DNA from: Notolepis coatsorum
Taxonomy: Eukaryota; Chordata; Actinopteri; Aulopiformes; Paralepididae
Direction: 5' to 3'
NCBI GenBank assembly: GCA_963971535.1
Contig: CAXASK010000014.1
Location: 2,040,281 to 2,104,280, forward strand
Length of the DNA: 64,000 nt
Shown: positions 11,776 through 23,799 of the stretch, one piece after another
Layout of the letters: each line of letters begins with the position of its first letter
Position numbering within the stretch: position 1 is the stretch's first letter
Translations under genes and position numbers: made by a program
The notes under the pieces: generated by a model
Seen by the model: the letters and a program-made list of their open reading frames with translations, nothing else
What the model was told of the DNA's origin: nothing
The model's database searches: none

Positions 11776-12614
11776 ACTTCATACACGCTCCTTCCATATC
11801 CTGCGCTCCTGTATCCCAGTTTTCCACAAATGGAACCCATGAAAAGAATATTCCCATTCCTTGGTGGTGTGCCGCGTCCACAGAGAGGCCTGGGGGGTCT
11901 GCGAGAAGGCTGGGAGAGGCATACTGAATATTAAGGTATACCATTATGGACCCATACAAAAAAAAGGTATGGATTTGCACTATACCGTAGTCAACAATAT
12001 ATACAAATTATAAAACTATAAATCTACTTTTTGAAGTTACCTTAAATATCGTCCCATGATCACATTTCGACCCCACCGCGCATCCCCAGTCCGTTAAGTT
12101 AAGCCCCCTCCCTCTCTGACTCACCAATAGGTCATCATAGAAAATAAATATGATAATTCACCTCCCCAGAGTTCTTGTACCGCCGCTGTGTTTTTGTGTC
12201 GACATCAAATGTAACCAAGATCCCGTGTGCAGATGGTAAACAAAAAAACAAAACAAGAGTGGCGAGTGTAACGTGTTGACGTGCCTCAGTGAGCAGCAAG
12301 CCAGGCGAGCGGAGCCCCGTGTTATTACCGTGGTGTACGGAGCCCCGTGTTATTACCGTGGTGTACGGAAGTTCAATCAATAATTGTGAGCATGAGATAC
12401 TCTCTCATAAAGCCAGAAACCAGAGAAGACTCACACACGTGATGTCATCAGGTATAACGTCTGGTCGCTGCTCCACAGACAATGAATGGGAGACTTTGTG
12501 AACCCAAAGAATTTCTATTATATAATTATTATTATTTAAAAAAAAAAAAAAAAAATTATTCTATAGTAGTGTGCTCAGTTCTGCAACAGAAAATGTGCCC
12601 CTATACTCCTCTAT
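11776..12614. other. unassigned intergenic sequence
   Basis: A perfect tandem duplication with unit CGGAGCCCCGTGTTATTACC plus GTGGTGTA lies near 12309-12367. There is a poly(A) run near 12538-12555. No gene recognised. Confidence 0.4.
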
Positions 12615-13105
12615 GTTCCCCTGGGTGCTCTATCAGTGTCATCTATACCATCATATACTCAGAACATTCTCCTGGGTGTCTCTCAGTGTCATCTATACCA
12701 TCATATACTCAGAACATTCTCCTGGGTGTCTCTCAGTGTCATCTATACCATCATATACTCAGGACATTCTCCTGGGTGTCTCTCAGTGTCATCTATAACA
12801 TCATATACTCAGAACATTCCCCTGGGTGTCTCTCAGTGTCATCTATAACATCATATACTCAGAACATTCTCCTGGGTGTCTCTCAGTGTCATCTATACCA
12901 TCATATACTCAGGACATTCTCCTGGGTGTCTCTCAGTGTCATCTATAACATCATATACTCAGAACATTCTCCTGGGTGTCTCTCTCAGTGTCATCTATAA
13001 CATCATATACTCAGGACATTCTCCTGGGTGTCTCTCAGTGTCATCTATACCATCATATACTCCGAACATTCTCCTGGGTGTCTCTCTCAGTGTCATGTCA
13101 CCTTT
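12615..13105. repeat. ~49-bp minisatellite
   Basis: About ten head-to-tail units containing CTCCTGGGTGTCTCTCAGTG and ATCATATACTCAG(A/G)ACATT. Units differ by single bases (ACC/AAC, AGAACA/AGGACA) and by a TCTC expansion in later copies. The open frames through it are repeat artefacts. Confidence 0.97.
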
Positions 13106-13837
13106 ACCATCTCTCCCAATTCACTGTCTATGGAGCAGTTTTAGAGCCAATACCTGATGACATCACATAGTTTTAGCACTGTAGTTTCTGGATTTGCGGG
13201 GAGAGTTGCTCATGTTCATTAATATCTTTGGACCGTCTTTGACCATAAGACTAACATATATGAATTCTGAAGGTGGGCATTATTCCCCTTTTAAAGGGCT
13301 TCATCGTTGGAATAGGAGTGTAGCCAGGACCGGTGATTGTAGCAGAGTTATAAACATTTACACGTTACCCAAAACCAGCTTGCGTGAATAGCTGGGTCCA
13401 GAAAGTAAAGAGACCATGCACAGAATGTTTGTGTAATTATCTTTCTTCCAACATGGATGGTAGAGTAGGAAAAAAAGTTTGGAAAAAGATATTACTATTA
13501 CACTGCGACTTAGAAGATCCAGTAATAAGACGCCAATTTATAAAATGTTTGTTGATAAATTGGCAACCACCGTTTTGCACATAAGAAACGTGTCTCTTCC
13601 AACATGGTGGACAAACGGGGCATTCCAAACATTGCGTGAAAGGCCTCTAATTCCCCGTCAACGTAGCCACAGAGTGAGAGAGTGGGTGTACAGAGAGAGG
13701 TAGTCGTATACAAACGAACACAAACCTGGAATAAAGGTGGTTCAGGGATCAAGGAGTATTTTCAAAGGTCTAACTCTCAGGTACGGCCTCTGGAGGAGGC
13801 GGGCGGCCGGAGCAAACATCTGCTCCAAAGTAGTTAA
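13106..13837. other. unassigned sequence with dispersed repeat copy
   Basis: The part near 13440-13650 is a second copy of the repeat at 7895-8200. The rest is unassigned. No exon recognised. Confidence 0.5.
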
Positions 13838-14183
13838 AGGGTCACTTCACCAAAAAGAAAACAACAATACCGATTCATTTTGATCACCATCGATCTCACA
13901 CACATCCAAAAACGGCGCTAAAAAAAGCCGTTTTGCACACATTCATTTAGTTTGACAGTTATTGAGAGTGAATGAATTTGAATATGGCCACCTGGTGATG
14001 TCATCTGGGACATTGAATTGTTGCGTTAATTACAGCGCCATGAAATGAGGTAGATGGGGATAAAAATAGCAATACCTTGTCTTCATCTTCAATCCTTTAA
14101 TTGAGCTGTAATTAACACAACACAAGGATCCAATGTCCCGGTGGCCACGTGCAAACTCACTCACTCTCAACAGCCGTCTGACT

Positions 14184-14705
14184 GGATGTAACGTGTGTGA
14201 GACCACGTGTAGGGATGGAGGCACCAGTGATGTGGTGAGACCACGTGTAGGGATGGATGTAATGTGTGTGAGACCACGTGTAGGGATGGAGGCACCAGTG
14301 ATGTGTTGAGATCATGTGTAGGGATGGAGGCACCAGTGATGTGGTGAGACCACGTGTAGGGATGGATGTAACGTGTGTGAGACCACGTGTAGGGATGGAG
14401 GCACCAGTGATGTGGTGAGATCATGTGTAGGGATGGAGGCACCAGTGATGTGTTGAGACCACGTGTAGGGATGGAGGCACCAGTGATGTGTTGAGATCAT
14501 GTGTAGGGATGGATGTAATGTGTGTGAGACCACGTGTAGGGATGGAGGCACCAGTGATGTGTTGAGATCATGTGTAGGGATGGATGTAATGTGTGTGAGA
14601 CCACGTGTAGGGATGGAGGCACCAGTGATGTGTTGAGATCCTGTGTAGGGATGGATGTAACGTGTGTGAGATCCTGTGTAGGGATGGAGGCACCAGTGAT
14701 GTGTT
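14184..14705. repeat. minisatellite of alternating ~38- and ~46-bp units
   Basis: Units read GACCACGTGTAGGGATGGAG then GCACCAGTGATGTG, or GGATGTAACGTGTGTGAG, in mixed order, about a dozen in all. The E-box-like CACGTG recurs in many units simply because it is part of the repeat. Confidence 0.95.
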
Positions 14706-14784
14706 CCCAGACCGAGCGCTCGCATGAATCACTAGAGCGGCGCTCGAGCAAGTGTTTAGGGAAATACATTTTTAGAACGCTGCA

Positions 14785-14945
14785 TCTTGACCCTTTCACT
14801 ACCACACTACAGAAGATTAACCTTTCACACTACAGATGGTTAACAGTCTGTAGTGTGTTGTAGTGAAAGTGTTAACCTTCTGTGTAGTATGGCAGTGAAA
14901 GGGTTAACCATTTTGCTGCTGTGTGGCAGTGAACGGGTTAAAGTG
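14785..14945. repeat. CCCTTTCACTACCACAC-type inverted repeat cluster
   Basis: Contains CCCTTTCACTACCACACTAC and, further on, inverted forms GTAGTGAAAGTGTTAACC and GGCAGTGAAAGGGTTAACC. Related to the array at 11430-11775 and the MITE at 56085-56172. Confidence 0.7.
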
Positions 14946-15472
14946 CACGACGGCAGCAATAGCGAGATATTGCGCAGTCTCACGTGCGCGCTACCGATTT
15001 GTATCAAGTCTCGCTCTCCGCGGACGTAGCGATGGACAGCGATATACCCGACGCTTAATGCATAGTCAAAACAGTCGGCTGCCATTTGTAATGATAATTA
15101 CATGACCTCCACCTGTCTATCTGCATCAGGTGTCCGTATCAACACTAGTCTATGAACGATACGCAAAGTGGGCGACATGTTGTTGGCACAATTTGGAAAT
15201 GCACAAACACCGCTGTTTTAATTTTTTGGATAGTGGTGGTAAGCGGTAACGCATACACCAGCCATGCTCCACAGCTTCCTGCCACAACTCACGCCTCGCG
15301 GGATTTCGGAGAGATTTCAAAGCAAGTTTTCCGTTTCATTAGCAGCACAAACAGGCACTTTTGGTGAAAAAAAAAAAAAAAAAACATAAAATAAAACCGA
15401 GCACCCTCAAAAATGTGTTGAAACAAATCAATATAGGTTTATTTATTTTTTTTTGTGAAGTGCCCCTTTTAA

Positions 15473-16647
15473 CTGCAGCTCAGCTTTTGAGCAGCGACAG
15501 CCGATCGGAGAGCCGTAGCCGTGAGGTACTTCCGGCACGATCCGCCCACCGCTCGCCGCGCCGTGTATCCAAGAGCAGCCGACACTCGACACCCAACGTC
15601 ACCGCTCACCGCCATCGGTGGAAATCGAGTGTAAAGTATAAAGAACTGGCTTTGGTTCGTCAGTCGGTCGTCGTCATAATAAAATACTGTATGAACCCAA
15701 CAACAATGGAATCCTTTCCGTCATTCGATTCCATTATTCCACCGAATTTCACTAACGGAATGGCGACAGTAGTCGTTCGTGGGGAGAAAATAAGAACGTC
15801 AGTGTCGAAGGACTTCAAATGTAGGGAATGTTTAAAAAACGAAACATGCGCTACTAGAACACAAGGGGGCGCCAGCTACAGTAAGAACTCTACAGCCCAC
15901 TATGATGTCCTCAAGTTATACAGGGTCAAAGAGACAATTCTTTAATAACAAAAAAAAAATCTCTTTACATTTATTGTTCTCCTGCCCCCCCCCCCCCGCA
16001 CGTACATGTACACTGCATCGCGTGCAGCTCGAGGAGGAGTCCTTGTCTCGTCGAATTGTGCGTCACGCCCTATTTTCCATAGAGAATGTATTCAGACCCG
16101 CCTCCTTTGGTAACATAAAGACCCCCTAGTTAGCGTCTCATAAAAAAAGTAAAAAAAAAAAAAAAACAAGCCAACTAAACGCTTAATAAGCCGTGGTTTT
16201 GGTTCTGTGTCTTCTAATTGACTTTCTTTGTGGGGTCAAAACAAGGAAAAAAATATGTCACTTTGTTTGGCTATGCTTTAAATCAGAATTTGAACAGTTC
16301 CAATAGTCTCTCTCTCCCTCCATCTTATTCAAGTATAATACATGGATCCATCTCCTTACCCTTCCCGTCCTCCTCCCGGAGCTCTCAGTCAGGCTGAGGG
16401 GGTCGTGTACGGAACACTCCTCAGCCGGCACAGTAGCCAGTCAGCCCAGGCGAGAGGGACAGAAGAGAACGGCGACGTGATGAGCGATAAGTCTTCGGGG
16501 CGTTGCCGGGGCGACGACGACGACGACGGACAACTACGCTATAGCCATATTAGCAGCAGCAACAGCGGCAACAGGAGGGTAATCTCTGGAGGTGATCTCG
16601 GGCGTCCGGTAGCTGTGCCGAGCCGGGTGGAGGCTCCCCCCCCCCGG
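15473..16647. other. 3' flank and probable 3' UTR of POM121
   Basis: On the minus strand this sequence follows the POM121 stop codon, so the part nearest 16647 should be 3' UTR. A poly(C) run lies near 15987-15999 and a poly(A) run near 16149-16166. A 194-codon plus-strand frame starting at 15361 crosses the end of the TTAA element and is not considered real. Confidence 0.4.
15970..15975 (-). promoter_or_regulatory. POM121: candidate POM121 polyadenylation signal
   Basis: TTTATT on the plus strand reads AATAAA on the gene strand about 675 bp after the stop codon. This is position and hexamer match only, and other signals further downstream cannot be excluded. Confidence 0.25.
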
Positions 16648-16748
16648 TTACTTCTTCCTGGTGTGCTGCCTCCTGGCCTGCAGCCGCTGGCGAGAGCCCA
16701 CCGGCTTGGAGCCGGCGCCGATGGAGAAGGCGGCCGCGCCCGGAGACC
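16648..16748 (-). CDS. POM121: POM121 last coding exon (C-terminus and stop)
   Basis: The acceptor is a polypyrimidine tract ending CCCCAACAG. The exon encodes [17 protein letters not shown] followed by the basic tail [14 protein letters not shown] and TAA. The AFSIGAG-SK...[14 protein letters not shown] ending is the diagnostic POM121 C-terminus, which makes this the anchor for naming the whole gene. It lies about 7 kb from the previous exon. Confidence 0.95.
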
Positions 16749-17650
16749 CTGTTGGGGAAACGGATGGAAAGAGGGCGGTTCGGTTAACGTCACGGTGACC
16801 AAATGCGTCCACATTTTTATAGGATTCTATCACATTTTCATAACAATAGCGAATATAACTTACCCTGCGCCGTTTTCATTGAGGTTTCTTACAAATTACC
16901 AATGTTTTATTTGTCCTTTATATGCGGATAACATTAAAATCTTAAATTGTACCATTATGTTTCCCTTTAGACAACAAACATAATGCTAATGATGCACTTT
17001 TGTTAAGATAATTAGGTGACCATTCTCGGTCACTATATTCAGGTCGCATTAATAGTTCTGTGTTGATGTTCAGATCACGTTTTCCTAATCCGGTGCTGAC
17101 CTGTGAACTAGGTGCTAAAGGTCTTGGGATTTGTAGTCATTTTGTAGTCATTTTTAAACCAATGCTGCCATCTACTGACAACAGAAAGTGTTGTGTATAA
17201 CGTCAAGTTGATTAGAGAGGCTACCCGCACACTTGTAAACACCGTCGCCTAAAACACATTCTAGAGATTCCCACTTTTTACTGGTACATACGTTCATATC
17301 TAATAGTCTTTAGATGACTAAATATAGATGAATACTCGTGAAATTTGATATATATATTCTAAAATAAGTATAATTTCACTTCACCTACCTGTCGACATGA
17401 AATTTCCAAACGCTGACAGTAAAAAAAAAAAGCCTGGATGTCGCGCAAAATGGGGCGTGACCGAATTTGGTTTTGGGCGTTCCCAGACAAAGAGAGTGAC
17501 CGAGATTGGTCTACGTTCCGTTATATTGCTATTCCCACTATATTATATGACCGGCGGCGACCAGGTGATCGTATGCTGCCGCCGCCCGGCGGTCACAATT
17601 TCTCAGCCGGAATTAATCAATTTGTTACATGTTACACGTCGTGGCTTTAA
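16749..17650. other. POM121 last intron, unassigned part
   Basis: No recognisable repeat or coding sequence. The GC-rich start next to the exon gives way to AT-rich sequence. Confidence 0.4.
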
Positions 17651-18527
17651 CAGTTTGAGTGCCGGCCATTAACACGGGAAACATGGTTGAATGCCAGCAC
17701 CCACTTCAATGATCTCTCTCTTAAATTATGGCTATGTGTCTAATCTGCCTGTCGCTTATCAATGACTTGTTTGCAGTCAACATTGTCGAAACGGATTATT
17801 ATAATTTTTTCATATAATCGGTTCATTTTCGTTTTATAGCATTTTGAAAAGCCCTCGTTTTTCAGGAAAATATATAGATTCCGTGATAAACGGCATTTAC
17901 TGGAATATTCGAGCATACACAAAAACTGAAATTTTTCGGCCTATTTATGAGTCATTTTCAAATAAACGCTAGATTATCGATAGTATATGTGTACTTATGC
18001 ACGCTATAGAGGCGGGCTGAAAAATCGATTCTCTCATTTCCTCATCAGCGATCACAGCCACACACACGCATAGGGCAAACGCTGATATATCTGTGAAAAA
18101 AGCTCTGATTACCCCAAGACTGGTAAAATAAATTCCTTACCTGAGATCAGATGTTATCCAAAAAGATTATTCCAATTCCTGATCGCCATTCCAAATATCG
18201 ATCACGCTTATTGATTAGTGTTGGGTCCTGTAAATACATAATCCACGTGTTTTCCGGGCCGGCGATCACAATCGATCCTTCAGTTGGCTTGACGGAAAAG
18301 TAAAATGAGCAAACTGACCACTCCCCCTGCATCAGTGTAAAGTAATGGGGTGCAGTTACACAGGGAGAGACGATAGGGGGCGGTATCTTCCCAATTGAGC
18401 TCAGAGAGACTCTGCAGCACTAACCCGAGGCTCGATATATAGCTATATATATATAGCTATATAGCGTCGGGGGCACTCAAAGGTCGGCATGAACTAACGA
18501 CAAAACGCGTCTGTGGCACTCAATGTG
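17651..18527. mobile_element. piggyBac-like MITE
   Basis: Starts CAGTTTGAGTGCC and ends GGCACTCAATGTG, an imperfect inverted repeat. It is flanked by TTAA at 17647-17650 and 18528-18531. It shares an internal block (AAATAAACGCTAGATTATC) with 5156-5802 and 59288-59960, and a conceptual peptide LEWRSGIG also seen in the 5156-5802 copy. Both frames are short and broken, so function is unknown. Confidence 0.7.
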
Positions 18528-18734
18528 TTAAGTAGGGATGCACCGATCCGATATTGGTATCGGCCGCCGATATCAGTAAAATGGCTGGATCGGGTATCGG
18601 TAAAAAAAATATATATATATATCGGATTTTTTTTTATTTGATAAATAATAAATAAAACTAGACAATTCCGGGCAGGGAAAATTGTGAAAGTGTGGGTGAC
18701 GCCTGTGCACCACCGGCCAACGGGAGAGGGTCTC

Positions 18735-19316
18735 TCGCGAGTCTCCATGACAAACGGTTCAAAAGATACAAAAAGGGGGCACGGCCTAAGGATCGGGGGA
18801 GTGGTCAACATAGACCAATGAAAGAGGATATCCCTGAGTACAATGACACAACCCGCAAGTCTCTACGACAAACGGTTCAAAAGATACACAAAGGGGGAGG
18901 AGCCAAACTATGGGCATGGTCAACATAGACCAATAAAAGAGGACATCCCTACTGAGTACAATGGCACAACCCGCAAGTCTCTACGACAAACGGTTCAAAA
19001 GATACAAAAAGGGGGCGGTGCCTAATGATAAGGGGGAGAGGGCGTGGTCAACATAGACCAATAAAAGAGGACATCCCTACTGAGTACAATGACACAACCC
19101 GCAAGTCTCTACGATTTGATTTGGATTTTTTTTTTGATTTGAAGTCTTTATTTCGAACATGCAATGAATACAACAAACAATAACAAAAAAGAAAAACAAC
19201 TCAATCTGCATGTTCGAAAAGGAGTAGGAAGAAGTATACACTTATTTAATCCTACCCCTTTTCCACTACTCAAATGAGTGTACTATTTTAAACATAAAAA
19301 AGAAAAGAAAAAAGAA

Positions 19317-19352
<36 letters not shown>

Positions 19353-19880
19353 AAACAAAAAACAAAAACGATATATGTATAAAATAAAATAAAATAGAAC
19401 AAAATAAAAATGTAAACACCCGTGAATATCAAGTCCCTTCTTCATCCCTGTACCTTGTGAACATAATTTCCTTATACATCAGTTTGAATTGTCTCATGTT
19501 TGGACATTGCTTTAGCACCACATTTAGACTGTTCCACAGTTTCACTCCACATATTGAGATGCAGTGTTTACGACAAACGGTTCAAGAGATAAACAACGGG
19601 AGTGTGGCCTAAGGGGGTGTGGTCTAAGGATCGGGGGAGTGGTCAACATCGACCAATGAAAGAGGATATCCCTACTGAGTACAATGCCACAACCCGCAAG
19701 TCGCTACGACAAACGGTTCAAGAGATACACAAAGGGTGTGTGGCCTAAGGGGGTGTGGTCTAAGGATCGGGAGAGTGGTCAACATAGACCAATGAAAGAG
19801 GACATCCCTACCGAGTACAATGACACAACCCGCAAGTCTCAGAGGGAGCGGTCAATCAACTCAGTACTGCTACACAGAGG
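18735..19880. repeat. ~120-140-bp tandem repeat inside the hAT element
   Basis: Five or so units each contain GACAAACGGTTCAA(A/G)AGATA, a purine-rich AAAGGGGG block, GGTCAACATAGACCAAT and GAGTACAATGACACAACCCG. One unit is interrupted by the LINE piece at 19117-19566. Confidence 0.85.
19117..19566 (-). mobile_element. LINE 3' end, minus strand, inserted in the tandem array
   Basis: On the minus strand it encodes the end of a reverse-transcriptase-type ORF (KLWNSLNVVLKQCPN...) followed by an AT-rich tail. The interrupted repeat word is split at TACGA, present at both borders, which suggests a short target duplication. An AT microsatellite lies near 19320-19350. Confidence 0.6.
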
Positions 19881-19960
19881 GGCCATGAAGGGTTAACTCC
19901 CTGAGAAGTCATTGCCAGGTCAGCTGTACTGAGTTGATTGACAGCTCCCTCTGAGTCATG
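19835..19960. repeat. inverted repeat (hairpin)
   Basis: The word CAGAGGGAGCGGTCAATCAACTCAGTAC near 19838-19866 is matched in inverse by GTACTGAGTTGATTGACAGCTCCCTCTG near 19927-19954, leaving a loop of about 60 bp. Confidence 0.75.
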
Positions 19961-20074
19961 CACACCTGCTTACCCCTAATTAGGCTGATGCAATGACATG
20001 CACTTTGGTGGCAATGTATTTCAATGAGGGCTGACACATTCCTTCAGTCTCACGATGATTAAAAGAAAACTATA

Positions 20075-20256
20075 GGGGCGCCCTCGTGGCGCATACCATA
20101 GTGCCTCGCGCACCTATGCGGCCGAACCGGGTTCGATCCCAGCTCCTGTCATTATTTGTCGCATGTCCTCCCCACCTCTCCTCCCGTTCGCCCTCTCCTC
20201 TGTCGGTCCTGCGTGACCAATAAAGCTGTAAAAATAATAATAATAATAAAAAAAAA
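20075..20256 (+). mobile_element. tRNA-derived SINE, family A, with target duplication
   Basis: Begins GGGGCGCCCTCGTGGCGCA and carries a polymerase III B box GGGTTCGATCCC at 20129-20140. It ends in an A-rich tail with TAATAA repeats. The direct repeat AAACTATA occurs on both sides (20067-20074 and 20257-20264). A second copy of this family is at 51033-51224. Confidence 0.85.
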
Positions 20257-20411
20257 AAACTATAAGAGATGAAGCTTAGTCCTCTTAATGTGAGCGCTTA
20301 AGGACCCCAATGAAGGGTTCTGTGCGATATAGTGTAATTCCGTCGACAATTGTGGCCTGGGTGGCGATCGGGAAACAAGGGGGGAAACGCAAAAAAATCT
20401 GGTTTTTGCTA

Positions 20412-21650
20412 GAGTGTGGCTCAGCGGAGTAGCAATACAATCGTCAAATTTGCTGACGACACAGTGGTGGTGGGCCTGATCTCTGCCAACGACGAGAGGG
20501 CCTACCTGGAAGAGGTCAAGGTCCTGGCGGGATGGTGCCAGGAAAACAGCCTCTCCCTGAACGTCAGCAAAACAAAGGAGATGATTGTGGACTTCAGGAG
20601 GTCGGGGGTCAAGGACTACAGCCCCCTCAGCATCGACGGGGCACCGGTTGAGAGAGTCAACAGCTTTAAGTACCTCGGAGCCTACATATCCGAGGACTTG
20701 ACATGGACCACACACATTAACAGTGTTGTGAAGAAGGCACGACAACGCCTCTACTTCCTCAGGCGCCTAAGGAAGTTCCAAGTCAGCCAGAAGATCCTTA
20801 AGAACTTCTACTCATGTACAATAGAGAGCATCTTGACCGGCAACATCACCTCCTGGTTTGGGAATAGCACTGCACAAGACCAAAGCAGACTACAAAGAGT
20901 GACACGTTCAGCCGAACGCACAATTGGAGGGGGGCTCCCCACCCTCCAGAACATTTACTACAAGCGTTGCAAGGGCAAGGCTAAGAGAATCATTAAAGAC
21001 TCCAGTCACCCGAACAACTGCCTCTTTGAACTGCTGCGGTCAGGCAAGCGATACAGGAGTCTCAAGGCGAGCACAGAAAGACTCAGAAGAAGCTTCTATC
21101 CCCAGGCCATCAGGCTGCTAAACGAACAATGAATGAACACTACACAACAACAACCACCAAACGCACATAGCACACACATCCACACGCACACACTCACTTT
21201 AAACAAACACACTGTAGCACCCACTCCACACACTTATAGCACACACCCACTTTAAACAAACACACTGTAGCACCCACTCCCCACACTTTATATTTATGGA
21301 TGAAGGATTGCACTACAACTCGTACACCTTACTGTAAATTGTACCTAAAATTGTACCTCATCCCATTTCTGCTTTGCACTAGATAGTACTGTACATTAGT
21401 ACACTGCATAGTATTGTGTATTGTATATTATATGGTAACTCAGAACATTGTACATATGTCTATACCGAACACTGTGACCTCATTTTCTTCTTCTAAATTC
21501 ATGCTATATTATGTTATTATGTTATTTGATACTATCTTGTCTAGCACAGTCTCTGGAGCGTAACAGTAAGAAGCATTTTGTATGAAAGTATTCTGTACTT
21601 CTGTATGACAACTATTAAAGAACTTGAACTTGAACTTGAACTTGAGTGAA
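20412..21650 (+). mobile_element. 5'-truncated L2/CR1-type LINE
   Basis: An open frame of about 238 codons begins inside the reverse transcriptase at the FADDT catalytic motif. It continues through FKYLGAYISEDLTW, a QRLYFLRRLRKF block, CTIESILTGNITSWFG and a C-terminal YRSLKASTERLRRSFYPQAI before a stop at 21130-21132. The roughly 500-bp 3' tail ends in four tandem CTTGAA words. This order is typical of L2-like LINEs in fish. The first half of ORF2 is missing, so the copy is dead on arrival. Confidence 0.9.
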
Positions 21651-22253
21651 GAACCCATTGGTGTCTATGTGGAGCATAACTTTCAAACAAATGGTCATAA
21701 GTTGAGATAGAAATGTCCAATTCCATTTAGTTTTCTTTCGTGAGCGAGGGGACAGCCGTGTCATCGTTTTGATGTGTTGTTTTTATATCTATGTCCAAAA
21801 TTGAGATCACTGTCGCAATTTACCCAAGATGATCGTAAAAAAATAAATGCATCTCCTACACTCTAATTCGCCATTCATTCCCTATGGACCGAAATGTTCC
21901 CGTTTAAAGTCGATTTGTAGCCAAACGGTGCGGTGAAACTTAATAGCAAACAGTAATAGCAACTCGAGTTGGAGCAAGCCGTCGTTTTGATACCTTTCAC
22001 GTGTATGTGGTGCGAAAGCTCTGGGAGGAGTTAGCGGGCAAAAATCGGCGGAATAAAGAATAAAAATAGTATAGATTACTATAGTGTGGTTGCAACCTGG
22101 CTACGCCAGGTCACCCACACTAATAATAAATAACAATTCAGTACATTTATATCTATGTGTTCATTTGTTACATTTAGTTTCACTAAGTTAGGAAAGTCCT
22201 TTGTTTACACACTTGTGATCCTTTACAATTCTTAAAAACAAAATATATTTTAA
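21651..22253. other. unassigned intron sequence with a short palindrome
   Basis: A near-perfect palindrome (TAGTGTGGTTGCAACCTGG / CCAGGTCACCCACACTA) lies at about 22081-22122. Nothing else recognised. Confidence 0.45.
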
Positions 22254-23624
22254 AGGTGACATGCATTATAAATGTCATTTTTCAGTCTCTAGCATTGTAT
22301 TATAGTAATAGGAGTTAGTATCAATGTGTTTTAGTGTCTAAATACCATATTGGCGGATTGCTCTGATTCAGCTCAGATCATTTCCTGCTCCAGTAAATTA
22401 GGCCATCCTGATTTGAAAGCCTGAGTGACGTCACTCAGGCTCTGGGTAGCAGACAGTGATGTGATTGGCTCTGTGGTTGTAGCTAATGCCCGCCCACAAT
22501 CTACCTAGACTGACTACACAGCAGTGGAAACCACTTCCTCATACTGTGGCAGAGAAACCCACCTCTGCATGCACTCTAGAGGGAGAGAGAGAGATAGAGC
22601 ATTCGGGAGCACTTGTGGGGGGGGGGGGGGGGGGGGACCTGCAGCGCGGCACACGGGAGAGTGAAAGAAAGAAAAAAAGGAAGAGAGAGGGAGAAAGGGA
22701 GGCCCCCCCGCCCCACAAGCTGCCGCACGGCACACCGAGAGGGAGAGAAAAAAAGAAAGGGAGAGAGGGGGCCTTATCAATAATGGCCTGTCTTCTCTCT
22801 CTCTCTCACACTCTCTCTGTCTACCAGTCGCAGACTGTGTGGACTGACTGTCACTCAAAGTGCTTATGGGTGGAGCCAGGTCATAACAGCCTGACATCTT
22901 GAGGCTGAAAAATTATGGTTTTGAGTACTTGATTAGAAATATAAAACAATGCCGCACATATATATACACATCTGAGATATACACTCACATAGGGGGCAGA
23001 GGCACACATGGATACGAAACACACACAAGAGATAGGAGTACAGTCACATACCAGGAAGATGCACACACACACATATGAGGCATGTACACATGCTTACGTG
23101 ATACACGTACCCACATACATGTGTCGGAGACATGCGTGCATGCATGTTATCATGCACAACTGCATATGTCTGGGGCGCTTTCTCTCACATGCAATATGGA
23201 GAAGGGTGGCATCCCGATAGAGGGTGCAGCACATACCTGCTCGAAGGTAGTTCGGTCTACATGCAAGGTATATATATCAGGGATGTATACGCATAATGTA
23301 TAGTATAGTATGTTTCTTTTTTCGTAAGTCTTTTTTTATTTTCCATGTCAGTTATTAATGTATTTGTATGAGTCCTTTACATGTTTTGTATGTTCTTACA
23401 AAAAAGAAAAAGACAAATCCTGGAAATTGAATATGATGATGTGGAAAGAGATGTTTGGAATGTTGGAGAGATTTGTGCAAAAAAAAAATATATATATAAA
23501 AAAAAAAAAATATATAAAACAATGCATTTCTTTGAAAAAAAAACCTTACAGATGTCTTCAATAGACTCACAGGAATTGTGTAAAGTTGCCCAAATAGTGC
23601 TAGGAATAGCAACGCATGTCCCCT
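22254..23624. mobile_element. TTAA-flanked element, divergent relative of the 4735 MITE
   Basis: Ends AGGTGACATGC and GCATGTCCCCT with TTAA at 22250-22253 and 23625-23628. The last 100 bp (GACTCACAGGAATTGTGTAAA, CCCAAATAGTG) match the right ends of 4735-5151 and 52591-53005. The middle is expanded by purine-rich sequence, a poly(G) run near 22615-22636 and a CA-rich stretch at about 22955-23110. Confidence 0.65.
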
Positions 23625-23799
23625 TTAATATAAATATTTTTTTAAAACAACGTGGATAAATTTTTTCTCTTTTAACTTTGGGGGGGGAGGGGGGGGGGGA
23701 TTGGACAATGGGTATCGGATCGGTATTGGTATTGGCCGATTAGTATCGGTATCGGGACTGAAAAAGTCGGATCGGTGCATCCCTAGCTTTAAGGCTTAC

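Larger units (their letters stand above)
13838..15468. mobile_element. TTAA-flanked element enclosing a minisatellite
   Basis: Left end AGGGTCACTTCACCAAAAAG and right end ...TTTGTGAAGTGCCCCTT are imperfect inverted repeats. TTAA lies on both sides (13834-13837 and 15469-15472). The interior has been enlarged by the minisatellite at 14184-14705 and a CCCTTTCACTACC-type insertion. No transposase seen. Confidence 0.6.
18533..23785. mobile_element. composite hAT element broken up by nested insertions
   Basis: The left end TAGGGATGCACCGATCCGA at 18533 and the complementary TCGGATCGGTGCATCCCTA ending at 23785 look like the two termini of one element. Flanking 8-mers GTGTTAAG (18525-18532) and GCTTTAAG (23786-23793) agree at 6 of 8 positions. 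Between them lie a tandem array, a LINE end, a SINE, an L2-like LINE and a TTAA element, which explains the 5-kb spacing. It could instead be two separate copies. Confidence 0.55.

Noticed and set aside
12482-13157. 172-codon repetitive frame
   Set aside because: Translation of the ~49-bp minisatellite. No conserved domain, and the frame is kept only because few stops fall in the unit.
14184-14705. Cluster of CACGTG E-boxes as a regulatory element
   Set aside because: The motif is part of the repeated unit, so its clustering is explained by tandem duplication alone.
14167-14863. His/Pro/Thr-rich frames
   Set aside because: Translation of the minisatellite at 14184-14705.
15361-15945. 194-codon plus-strand frame starting with a Lys run
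   Set aside because: It begins in a poly(A) run, crosses the right end and TTAA of the 13838-15468 element, and has no recognisable domain.
16342-16983. 213-codon plus-strand frame
   Set aside because: Antisense to the last POM121 exon and its flanks. The opposite strand has the conserved C-terminus and splice acceptor.
20075-20150. Possible tRNA gene
   Set aside because: It has a B box and a tRNA-like start but continues into a SINE body and A-rich tail with flanking target duplications.
22486-22902. 138-codon Gly/Arg/Glu-rich frame and its antisense partner
   Set aside because: Low-complexity purine-rich sequence with a poly(G) run inside a TTAA element.
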